From an uncultured Flavobacterium sp. (lineage in GTDB: Bacteria > Bacteroidota > Bacteroidia > Flavobacteriales > Flavobacteriaceae), in contig CANROJ010000005.1 in the NCBI GenBank assembly GCA_947632215.1, positions 16,860 to 80,859 of the forward strand: 64,000 nt of DNA, in the 5' to 3' direction. Positions within the stretch are counted from its first letter, which is position 1. Each line of letters opens with the position of its first letter. Position numbers and translations under genes: made by a program. Positions 40,748-49,963 of the stretch are shown piece after piece. Under the pieces are notes generated by a model. The model was not told where the DNA came from, ran no database searches, and saw nothing but the letters and a program-made list of their open reading frames with translations.

Positions 40748-41785
40748 CTAACGAATACCTTGTTGATTTAAATAACGATGATATTTAGCACTATTGGCAT
40801 TATGCTCTCTTAGTGTTTTTGCAAATTCATGATAACCTAAGTTCTCCACACTAGCGCAAAAATAAATATAATCGTGCTGCTCTGGATTAAGTACAGCCTC
40901 TATGGAGCTCTTATCTGGCATTACAATTGGTCCAGGAGGTAAACCTGGATTTAAATAGGTGTTATAAGCAGATTCAACTTCTTTGTGTTTGTTTAACACT
41001 CTAAATATTGGAGTATCCCAATCATTAGAAGCAAGCTTATAACTGTAGACTAGAGTTGGATCTGCCTGCAAAGGCATACCTATTCTAAGGCGGTTCAAGT
41101 AAGCTCCTGCTACCTTAGCTCTTTCATCTACCTTGGCTGTTTCTTTTTGAACAATAGAGGCCAAAATTGAAACCTCCACAGGACTTAAGCCTAAAGAGTC
41201 CGCTTTAGCTCTACGCTCCTTTGTCCAGTAACGCAAATAATCCCCATGTAATTTATTTCTTAATTTTATTGGATTTACGTTCCAGTAAACCTCATAGGTA
41301 TCGGGTAAAAAGCCACTCAACACATTCTGGGTAGTAAAACCATTATCTTCCAAAAACTTAGGGTTATAAAAAGCTTCTAAAATATCCAAAGAATCTGCCT
41401 CTATTTGGGTAGATAGACGCTGAGCTAAATTCTCAATGCGCTCTTGGTTATTGAATGTTAAACGAACCGGGATGTTTACTCGTAAGGCTTCAATGATATC
41501 ATAGCTATTCATACCATTTCTTAGTTTAAATCTACCCCTGATAACGTTATAAGGATATTGCCTTTGTTCGGATATCTCTAAAAATCCATCTTTATCATTT
41601 AAGTAAGGAGATATGACATCTAATACGTCATAGAAGTTATCGGATTCCTTTACGTAAATAAATTGCTCTTGATCCCATCCATTCAAATTCGGGGAGAATG
41701 CCTTTTGGTACCAAAAGTACAAGTACCCCATTAGTCCAAATACACCTACTACGGATATTAGAACAACAATGTTTTTAATTTTCAT
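40748..41785 (-). CDS. mltG: endolytic transglycosylase MltG
   Basis: LSGFLPDTYEVYWN, ASIVQKETAKVDERAKVAGAYLNRL, MPLQADPTLVY. Confidence 0.93.
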   Translation of the reverse strand: MKIKNIVVLISVVGVFGLMGYLYFWYQKAFSPNLNGWDQEQFIYVKESDNFYDVLDVISPYLNDKDGFLEISEQRQYPYNVIRGRFKLRNGMNSYDIIEALRVNIPVRLTFNNQERIENLAQRLSTQIEADSLDILEAFYNPKFLEDNGFTTQNVLSGFLPDTYEVYWNVNPIKLRNKLHGDYLRYWTKERRAKADSLGLSPVEVSILASIVQKETAKVDERAKVAGAYLNRLRIGMPLQADPTLVYSYKLASNDWDTPIFRVLNKHKEVESAYNTYLNPGLPPGPIVMPDKSSIEAVLNPEQHDYIYFCASVENLGYHEFAKTLREHNANSAKYHRYLNQQGIR

Positions 41786-41792
41786 TATTTTT

Positions 41793-42314
41793 TTAAAATA
41801 TTAATTGATATAATGCCTCATCTTTATACCCCTTATTGGTACGAGTCCACTGTTTTTTGACTCCCACAAGAGTAAATCCACTTTTCTCAAATAAAGCAAT
41901 ACTTGCTTTATTATCACAAGTGATATTAGCATATAGTTGATGCAAATATAAATGTTCTTTAGCGTAATCCATAACCATTTGTAAGGCCATGGAGCCAAAG
42001 CCTTTTTGCCTTTGGCTATCTTGCTTGATAACGATGCCAAGACCCGCTCTACTATTGGTGGGGTCAAAGTCAAATAAATCTATTAATCCCAGTGTTTGGT
42101 TATCTACAGAATCACAAATAACCAATCGCAATTGTTTAGCAGAATAAATGTCCATATGAGCATTCTCTAAATATTGCTTAATTAAATATCTACTGTATGG
42201 GGTTTGAGTATTACTTACCTCCCACAATTTAATATCATTTTCAATTTGATAAATAAATTCCAAATCCTCTGGTTCCAGGGCTCTTAAAAAGATAGTATCT
42301 CCTTGTATAAACAT
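41793..42314 (-). CDS. GNAT-family N-acetyltransferase
   Basis: FLRALEPEDLEFIYQIEND, GLGIVIKQDSQRQKGFGSMAL, NKASIALFEKSGF. Confidence 0.9.
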   Translation of the reverse strand: MFIQGDTIFLRALEPEDLEFIYQIENDIKLWEVSNTQTPYSRYLIKQYLENAHMDIYSAKQLRLVICDSVDNQTLGLIDLFDFDPTNSRAGLGIVIKQDSQRQKGFGSMALQMVMDYAKEHLYLHQLYANITCDNKASIALFEKSGFTLVGVKKQWTRTNKGYKDEALYQLIF

Positions 42315-42316
42315 TT

Positions 42317-43102
42317 CTATTTTATTTTAACTTCTCCTTGAAACACAAACTGCGCAGGTCCTATTAAATACACATCGGTAAACTTGCCATTATCTTCTTT
42401 GAATTCTATTTGCAAATCACCACCTAAGACACTAATATCTATAGTAGTACTATCGGCTTTTTTAAGTGCATACATGCTTAAAGCAACTGCTGTGGCTCCT
42501 GTTCCACAGGAAAGAGTCTCATCCTCTACCCCTCTTTCGTAGGTGCGTATATTAAAGCGGTTTGGTCCCTCTTGTTCTACAAAGTTAACATTACTTCCAC
42601 TTAAGCCATATAAATCTCCATGAGAAATACTTTGCCCTCTAGAATACACACTATAGCGGTCCAAATCCCTTACTAAAGCAACATGGTGCGGACTACCAGT
42701 ATCAACAAAACTATGTTTATCATAAAGCTCCACTTTATCTACATCCTTCATCTTCACACTTACTATAGATCCACTTATTGTAGCGCTATGCTGGCCATCA
42801 TTTGCCTGAAAAGTACACACATCTTTGACAATACCTAAATCCCGTACAAATGCAACACTGCAACGTGCTCCATTACCACACATACTACTAGGATTACCAT
42901 CGCTATTGACATACTCCATAGTGAAATCACTATTATACAAAGTATCGTTATGAATCAAAATAAGCCCATCGGCTCCTATACCAAAACGTCTATCGCATAA
43001 GTGTTCAATTAATTCTTTGTTCTTAGCATCAAAGATATTTTCTCTATTGTCAATTAAGATAAAATCATTCCCTGTTGCTTGGTATTTGTAAAACTTCAGC
43101 AT
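42317..43102 (-). CDS. dapF: diaminopimelate epimerase
   Basis: KYQATGNDFILIDN, NSDGNPSSMCGNGARC, ERGVEDETLSCGTGATA. Confidence 0.97.
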   Translation of the reverse strand: MLKFYKYQATGNDFILIDNRENIFDAKNKELIEHLCDRRFGIGADGLILIHNDTLYNSDFTMEYVNSDGNPSSMCGNGARCSVAFVRDLGIVKDVCTFQANDGQHSATISGSIVSVKMKDVDKVELYDKHSFVDTGSPHHVALVRDLDRYSVYSRGQSISHGDLYGLSGSNVNFVEQEGPNRFNIRTYERGVEDETLSCGTGATAVALSMYALKKADSTTIDISVLGGDLQIEFKEDNGKFTDVYLIGPAQFVFQGEVKIK

Positions 43103-43238
43103 ACTTCCTTTTACTTTTTACTCACAAATTTACATTTTTTATTGGTTAACTCACCTGTTAACCTTGGGTTAAAGGTAGCATTAATTGTCAAAATATATAA
43201 TATTTTTACTTGTATTACTTTAAAAAACAGACCTCGAG

Positions 43239-44639
43239 ATGAAAAAATTTTTTTCTTTATTATTTATTTCAATTTTAAGTGGTGTGATAACTCTTTTAGG
43301 GTATAAGTATTATCTACAACAAGAGGATCAACCACTTTTTCAAGAACAACAATTCTTTGAACAAACCACCTCAAGCCAAACTAATATAGCGCCCTTAAAT
43401 TACAATGCCTATGATTTTATTCCTGCGGCTAATAAGGCGGTAAAAGCAGTAGTCCACGTCAAGAATGTAAGCTATCAAAAAAACAACGCTCCAAGTATCT
43501 TGGACTATTTTTACGGTTCCTCTGCCGCTACAAAACCAAAAATTCAAGTCGGAATGGGTTCTGGTGTTATTATCAGCTCTGATGGCTATATTGTTACCAA
43601 TAGCCACGTGATTCAAAATGCCTCAGAATTAGAGGTAACCTTGAATGACAACACCATATATAAAGCAGTTTTAATTGGTAGTGATAAGCAAAGTGATATC
43701 GCACTTTTAAAAATTGAACCACGCCAGGATCTGCCATACTTAGAATTTGCAGATTCCGATGCCATTGAACTAGCCCAATGGGTATTAGCCGTTGGTAATC
43801 CTTTTAATTTAACCTCTACGGTGACCGCTGGGATAATCTCGGCAAAGGCTCGTAATTTAGAACAAACTGGCATTGGAAGCTTTATCCAAACCGATGCGGT
43901 GATAAACCCAGGAAACAGCGGTGGAGCCCTGGTTAATAGCCAAGGAGAATTAATAGGCATCAACACGTTGATATCCTCCAATACCGGATCCTATGTTGGA
44001 TACGGCTTTGCTGTACCTTCTAATTTAGCCAAGAAAATAGTCCAAGATCTTACGGAATTTGGCCGAGTTCAACAAGCCATCCTCGGAGTAAGCGGCGCGG
44101 AGTTAAACCCAAGGGTTGCAGAGCACTTAAATATTGATTCTACCCAAGGTTTTTACATAAGTAGTATAGACCCTAGAAGTGATGCATTAAATAAAGGTTT
44201 ACAAACAGGAGATATAATTACTCACATCGATAATAAGAAGATTATAAGCTTTGCTGATTTAAAAAATATATTATACTCTAAGAATCCCTCAGACACAGTG
44301 GTAATTACTTTTATAAGAAATAATAAACCCATGCAAACAAGGGTATCGTTAATGAGCGATAACCCAAATACAGTAGTCTATAAAGGTTTTAGTTTTGAGC
44401 AAGGTAAAAAAGCAAAGCCTAATCAAAGAAATTCTTCCATTGTAATTACTGAGCTACAAAATCCAGATTATAGTAATTACAAAGATGCCCTTGTCCATAG
44501 TACTTTAATAACTATCAATGATACAAAGATAGATTCTATAGAAGATCTACAAAGATTATTGGATAGGTTCTCAAACCAGCAAAAGATTAAAGTAAATATA
44601 ATAACCCAAAAAGGTGAATATCTTAGCTTTTTACTATAA
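43239..44639 (+). CDS. HtrA/Do-family serine protease with PDZ domains
   Basis: GSGVIISSDGYIVTNSHVI, NPGNSGGALVN. Confidence 0.95.
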   Translation: MKKFFSLLFISILSGVITLLGYKYYLQQEDQPLFQEQQFFEQTTSSQTNIAPLNYNAYDFIPAANKAVKAVVHVKNVSYQKNNAPSILDYFYGSSAATKPKIQVGMGSGVIISSDGYIVTNSHVIQNASELEVTLNDNTIYKAVLIGSDKQSDIALLKIEPRQDLPYLEFADSDAIELAQWVLAVGNPFNLTSTVTAGIISAKARNLEQTGIGSFIQTDAVINPGNSGGALVNSQGELIGINTLISSNTGSYVGYGFAVPSNLAKKIVQDLTEFGRVQQAILGVSGAELNPRVAEHLNIDSTQGFYISSIDPRSDALNKGLQTGDIITHIDNKKIISFADLKNILYSKNPSDTVVITFIRNNKPMQTRVSLMSDNPNTVVYKGFSFEQGKKAKPNQRNSSIVITELQNPDYSNYKDALVHSTLITINDTKIDSIEDLQRLLDRFSNQQKIKVNIITQKGEYLSFLL

Positions 44640-44751
44640 ATTTACAGAAAGAGAAAGACTTTTTACAAAAAATAGGATTTAAGCTTTTACTCTTGATTTA
44701 TTCATTTAAAATATGGAATTTTGCGGTAACTTATACAACACAATCTAATCC

Positions 44752-46200
44752 ATGGAAAATACAAATTTATACGACAAAGAATTAGCTTTTCAAGCAGATC
44801 GTAGAAAGGCATGTGTAGAATTTATTAAAATCGCTAGCGACTTATGGTATGATAAATCTATCGAATTATTAATGTTCCGTAATCAACTTATTGATAGAAG
44901 CGTTAGTGATATTATCAACCTTCACGAATATGCAGCTAAATTCGTAAGTAAACCAATTAATATTTTTGATACTGTTGAAATTGCAAAAGCAATTCAACAA
45001 GCTGATTTACCTCCATCTAGAATTGATATCGGTAAGTTAACTTATGAATACCAATTAGAAGAAAATACTGCAGTTGATGCATTATCTTTTGTTACAAATA
45101 AATTAAAAGACGCCAAAGATACCGAACAACTCGTTCCTAAGGATGTAGTTCTTTACGGTTTTGGACGTATTGGACGCTTGTTAGCTCGTGAGCTAATGAA
45201 CAAAATTGGAAAAGGACAACAAATGCGCCTTCGTGCAATTGTAACTCGTGATAAAGACGATGCTACTTTATTAGAAAAACGTGCTTCTCTATTAAAATAT
45301 GACTCTGTTCACGGTAACTTCGAAGGTTCAGTAGTGGCTGATCCACAAAACAAAGCATTAATCATCAATGGACACACAGTACATATGATTTCTGCTAATT
45401 CACCGGAAGAAATTGATTACACACAGTACGATATTGATAATGCTTTAATTATTGATAACACAGGAGTTTTCAAAACAGAGCAAGAATTAGCTCGTCACCT
45501 ATCTTCTAAAGGTGCTGCTAAAGTTTTACTTACAGCTCCAGGAAAAGGTATCCCAAACATCGTACAGGGAGTTAACCAAAAAGAGTACGACCCAGAAACA
45601 GTAGACATCTGGTCAGCGGCTTCTTGTACTACAAACGCTATTACTCCAATCTTAAAGGTAATGGAAGACAACTTTGGTGTAGTTAAAGGACACTTAGAGA
45701 CCATTCACGCCTATACTAATGACCAAAACCTTGTGGACAATATGCATAAGAAGTACCGTCGTGGTAGAGCTGCTGCATTAAACATGGTTATTACAGAAAC
45801 AGGAGCAGGAAGTGCTGTGGCTAAAGCTTTACCGCAATTAGCTGGAAAACTAACTTCAAATGCTATCCGCGTACCTGTACCAAATGGTTCTTTAGTTGTA
45901 TTAAACTTAGATATTAATAAAGCTACTACAGTACAGGAGTTAAACCAAGTAATGCACAACGCTGCTTTACAAGGGGATTTAGTAGAGCAAATCAAATACT
46001 CTATCAACAACGAACTAGTATCTTCTGATATTGTTGGAACTTCTGCTCCATCTATCTATGATAGTAAAGCTACCATTGTTTCGGCAGATGGAAAAAGCGT
46101 AGTATTATATGTATGGTATGATAACGAATATGGTTATAGCCACCAAGTAATTCGCTTAGCCAAATACATCGCTCAAGTAAGACGTTACACTTACTACTAG
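44752..46200 (+). CDS. glyceraldehyde-3-phosphate dehydrogenase with long N-terminal extension
   Basis: VVLYGFGRIGRLLAREL, SAASCTTNAITPILK, YTNDQNLVDNMHKKYRRGRAAALNM, WYDNEYGYSHQV. Confidence 0.95.
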   Translation: MENTNLYDKELAFQADRRKACVEFIKIASDLWYDKSIELLMFRNQLIDRSVSDIINLHEYAAKFVSKPINIFDTVEIAKAIQQADLPPSRIDIGKLTYEYQLEENTAVDALSFVTNKLKDAKDTEQLVPKDVVLYGFGRIGRLLARELMNKIGKGQQMRLRAIVTRDKDDATLLEKRASLLKYDSVHGNFEGSVVADPQNKALIINGHTVHMISANSPEEIDYTQYDIDNALIIDNTGVFKTEQELARHLSSKGAAKVLLTAPGKGIPNIVQGVNQKEYDPETVDIWSAASCTTNAITPILKVMEDNFGVVKGHLETIHAYTNDQNLVDNMHKKYRRGRAAALNMVITETGAGSAVAKALPQLAGKLTSNAIRVPVPNGSLVVLNLDINKATTVQELNQVMHNAALQGDLVEQIKYSINNELVSSDIVGTSAPSIYDSKATIVSADGKSVVLYVWYDNEYGYSHQVIRLAKYIAQVRRYTYY

Positions 46201-46236
46201 TAGATATTTTACTCTAGAAAAAGAGTCAGAAATACA

Positions 46237-46270
46237 AAAGCCCTAGAAAATTTTCTAGGGCTTTTTTTCT
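46237..46270 (+). terminator. GAPDH gene terminator
   Basis: AAAAGCCCTAGAAAATTTTCTAGGGCTTTTTTT. Confidence 0.9.
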
Positions 46271-46410
46271 ATAACATATATAAGTATCCGCCTGACCAAC
46301 CCCACCTTTGCTAGTTTAGTATAAGGTAATCAAGCAAGTACATATATAAGACTGTTTTAACAATGAGTTTTATAGAGTTGAATTATTACAAGACTGCATT
46401 ATCTATAGAA

Positions 46411-46980
46411 CTACTTCTTAATTAACTCATCTAAACAGACTCTAAATTTACTGCTATTCCAATTGGCAGCTCTAAACTTTTTAGCTACTAAATTACTGTT
46501 TTTATCTATCACAAAAGAGGCAGGTAAACTCTGGGAATATATAACCCCTGGAGCAGAAGCATTTGTAAAGTATACCGGAAGAGTATACTTATTGTTTTGT
46601 TGAAATTCAGCCACAACCCCTGGATCTTGATTTGTTATAAATAAAAAAACTACCTTATCTTTATAATCCTCATAGAGAGCTTGAAAACTTGGTTTCTCAG
46701 CTAAACATGGCGGGCACCAAGTAGCCCAAAAATTAATAATAACCACCTTGTTGCTCAGCTGGCTAAAATCGAACTCTTTGCCAGCTTGGTCATAAATTTT
46801 CCAGTCTCCGTAGTCCACATGTTGATAATCTTCTACCTTCTCTAAAGTAGGACTCATAGCTATTACCCTATTGAGCCACACCTTAAGGCTAGTTCCCAAA
46901 GGAGTAAAGACTAGTAGTAGAATGAGTCCAACCCAAATAATATTTGAAACCTGACTCTTTTTTTTACTTTTTTTGTTCAT
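46411..46980 (-). CDS. TlpA-like thioredoxin-fold protein, membrane anchored
   Basis: NFWATWCPPCLAEKPSFQALY; N-terminal TM segment; start set at MNKKSKKK. Confidence 0.9.
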   Translation of the reverse strand: MNKKSKKKSQVSNIIWVGLILLLVFTPLGTSLKVWLNRVIAMSPTLEKVEDYQHVDYGDWKIYDQAGKEFDFSQLSNKVVIINFWATWCPPCLAEKPSFQALYEDYKDKVVFLFITNQDPGVVAEFQQNNKYTLPVYFTNASAPGVIYSQSLPASFVIDKNSNLVAKKFRAANWNSSKFRVCLDELIKK

Positions 46981-47265
46981 TTTTTCTTTCCAACAATAAA
47001 TTTTTATCAATATTACGCCAAAGATTGCATTTTAATGGATTTTACGCGCGTTAAATAACTTAAAAAATATGCTAAGTACACAATCAATAGCATTTAAAAC
47101 AATCCTTGAGCTAGATAATAGGTAAATACATAGAGTAGAGCTTATCTTCTTGTAAATCTTTATTACCCTTGTGTGAGCACCCAAAAATAAAGCCATCAGA
47201 AAATATAATACGTAAGGATCCTTTAAAAAAACTCAACCACGCTTTCAAGAACCTATTTTAAAGTA

Positions 47266-47301
47266 AATACCCCAAAGAGCATTTAACTTTTTGGGGTATA
47301 T
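47266..47301 (-). terminator. aconitase gene terminator
   Basis: ATACCCCAAA…TTTTTGGGGTAT. Confidence 0.65.
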
Positions 47302-47354
47302 CTATTTTACTTGTTCATTATGGACTTTTAATTCATCCAAAACAGTTGGGTAAA

Positions 47355-49616
47355 TTATTTTCCTTGAGCAATTAAGTTTAATGCAGAACCTGCTTTAAAC
47401 CACTCTATTTGACTATCATTATAGGTGTGATTAGCCACGATAATATCCTTAGAACCATCTTTGTGTACAAATTCTAAAGTCAAAGGTTTATCTGGAGCAA
47501 ACTCATTTAAGTCTAAGAAATTGATTGTATCATCTTCTAAAATCTTATCATAATCCATTTCGTTTGCGAAAGTCAGAGCCAACATACCTTGTTTTTTAAG
47601 GTTTGTTTCGTGAATACGAGCAAAAGATTTCACTAAAACAGCCATAACACCTAAATGACGTGGTTCCATAGCGGCATGTTCACGAGAGGATCCTTCTCCG
47701 TAGTTCTGATCCCCTACAACAATTGTTGTAACACCAGCTGCTTTATATTGTCTTTGGGTATCTGGTACGCTTCCATACTCACCCGTTAATTGATTCTTAA
47801 CAGAGTTTGTCTTGTGGTTAAAAGCATTCTCAGCACCAATGAGCATATTGTTAGAAATATTATCTAAGTGCCCACGGTAACGCAACCAAGGTCCAGCCAT
47901 TGAAATGTGATCGGTGGTACACTTACCAAATGCTTTAATAAGTAGCTTAGCACCTTTTATATTTTGTCCATCCCATGGAGCAAAGGGCTCTAAAAGCTGT
48001 AAGCGAGAAGACTCATCTGAAACAACTACCTCAATATTAGAACCATCGCTAGCAGGAGCTTGATAACCTGGATCCTCTACATCAAATCCTTTGGTTGGTA
48101 ATTCATCTCCTGTTGGAGGTAATAACTTAACCTCTTGCCCCTTATCATTAATTAAAGTATCGGTAATTGGGTTAAACCCTAAATCTCCTGAAATAGCTAA
48201 GGCTGCAACCATCTCAGGTGAAGTAACAAAAGCATGTGTATTTGGATTACCATCGGCACGCTTAGAGAAGTTACGGTTAAAAGAGTGAACAATAGTGTTC
48301 TTTTCTTGTTTATCGGCTCCAGCGCGATCCCACTGACCAATACAAGGACCACAAGCATTTGTAAATACTTTAGTTCCCATTTTCTCAAATGTCTCTATAA
48401 TACCATCTCTTTCGATAGTATAGCGAATAAGCTCCGAACCTGGATTAATTCCAAACTCGGCCTTTGGAGTAATTCCGTGCTTTACGGCTTGCTCCACTAT
48501 TGAAGCGGCTCTACTCATATCTTCGTACGATGAATTAGTACAAGAACCAATTAATCCCCACTCTACTTTTTGTGGCCATCCATTAGCTGCAAGTTCCTTT
48601 TTCATTTTAGAAACCGGTGTACCTCTATCTGGGGTAAATGGTCCATTGATGTAGGGCTCTAATTCTGATAAGTTGATTTCAATTACCTGATCAAAATAAG
48701 TATAAGGATCTTGGTAAACTTCCTTATCTCCTGTTAAGTACTCTGCAACGGTATCAGCAGCGTCCACAACGTCTTGACGTCCAGTAGCGCTTAAATAACG
48801 GCGCATAGAATCATCATATCCGAAAGTAGAAGTAGTTGCACCAATCTCAGCACCCATATTACAGATAGTTCCCTTACCTGTACAGCTCATAGACTCTGCA
48901 CCTTCTCCGAAATATTCAACAACAGCCCCTGTTCCACCTTTTACAGTTAGAATATCTGCCACGCGCAGAATAACATCTTTTGGCGCTGTCCATCCATTTA
49001 ACTTACCTGTTAACTTTACTCCAATTAACTTTGGAAATTTTAATTCCCAAGCCATTCCTGCCATTACATCTACCGCGTCAGCTCCACCAACACCAATAGC
49101 TAACATCCCTAGACCTCCAGCATTTACTGTGTGAGAGTCTGTACCGATCATTAGCCCTCCAGGAAATGCGTAATTCTCAAGTAAAATTTGATGTATAATA
49201 CCAGCTCCTGGGTTCCAGAATCCAATACCATACTTATTAGAAACAGAAGCTAAGAAGTCAAAAACTTCAGAACTCTGTGATTTTGCAACTTTTAAATCTG
49301 TTTCCGCCCCTACCTTGGCTTGAATAAGGTGATCACAATGCACCGTTGTTGGAACAGCTACTTTGGATTTACCGGCATGCATAAATTGCAACAAAGCCAT
49401 CTGCGCAGTGGCATCCTGACAAGCAACGCGGTCGGGAGCAAAATCGACGTAATCTTTTGCTCTAGTAAAAGCGCGACTAGGAGCACCTTGCCATAAGTGA
49501 GAGTATAAAATCTTTTCTGAAAGAGTTAAAGGACGCCCCACTAATTCACGTGCTTTATCTACACGTGCAGGCATTTCCTTATAAACCTTCTTAATCATTT
49601 CAATATCAAAAGCCAT
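47355..49616 (-). CDS. aconitate hydratase (mitochondrial/AcnA-like type)
   Basis: [64 protein letters not shown]. Confidence 0.95.
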   Translation of the reverse strand: MAFDIEMIKKVYKEMPARVDKARELVGRPLTLSEKILYSHLWQGAPSRAFTRAKDYVDFAPDRVACQDATAQMALLQFMHAGKSKVAVPTTVHCDHLIQAKVGAETDLKVAKSQSSEVFDFLASVSNKYGIGFWNPGAGIIHQILLENYAFPGGLMIGTDSHTVNAGGLGMLAIGVGGADAVDVMAGMAWELKFPKLIGVKLTGKLNGWTAPKDVILRVADILTVKGGTGAVVEYFGEGAESMSCTGKGTICNMGAEIGATTSTFGYDDSMRRYLSATGRQDVVDAADTVAEYLTGDKEVYQDPYTYFDQVIEINLSELEPYINGPFTPDRGTPVSKMKKELAANGWPQKVEWGLIGSCTNSSYEDMSRAASIVEQAVKHGITPKAEFGINPGSELIRYTIERDGIIETFEKMGTKVFTNACGPCIGQWDRAGADKQEKNTIVHSFNRNFSKRADGNPNTHAFVTSPEMVAALAISGDLGFNPITDTLINDKGQEVKLLPPTGDELPTKGFDVEDPGYQAPASDGSNIEVVVSDESSRLQLLEPFAPWDGQNIKGAKLLIKAFGKCTTDHISMAGPWLRYRGHLDNISNNMLIGAENAFNHKTNSVKNQLTGEYGSVPDTQRQYKAAGVTTIVVGDQNYGEGSSREHAAMEPRHLGVMAVLVKSFARIHETNLKKQGMLALTFANEMDYDKILEDDTINFLDLNEFAPDKPLTLEFVHKDGSKDIIVANHTYNDSQIEWFKAGSALNLIAQGK

Positions 49617-49885
49617 AATATAATTATTAAGTGTTGTAAATAACTCCATACAAGTTAAAAAATATTCTAGTGATAAACCTTATTTTTAATGTTAATTAGC
49701 CCTTAATACCAACTATTTAGAACTAATTTAATTAAAAACCCAAATTTTGTGTATTACCTGGTTAATCAACCGTTTTGATAAGGGCTAACAAGAGTATTAA
49801 TACACCACTATATACTAAGAACAGCATCTAAAATCACACTTGAAGCTTCTAATATAATTTTGGATATAAAGTAAGGATAAATAAA

Positions 49886-49920
49886 AAATGGGAGGACTCA
49901 AAAGAGTTCTCCCATTTTTA
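49886..49920 (-). terminator. acnB terminator
   Basis: AAAAATGGGAG…CTCCCATTTTT. Confidence 0.75.
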
Positions 49921-49963
49921 TGGTATATAAATCTTTCTCCTATTAAAAAAGGATAAAAACGTA

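Noticed and set aside
47100-47250. Minus-strand 46-codon open frame NRFLKAWLSFFKGSLRIIFSDGFIFGCSHKGNKDLQEDKLYSMYLPII* downstream of the AcnA-type gene
   Set aside because: No start codon at its beginning, no recognisable family, and short enough to be chance.
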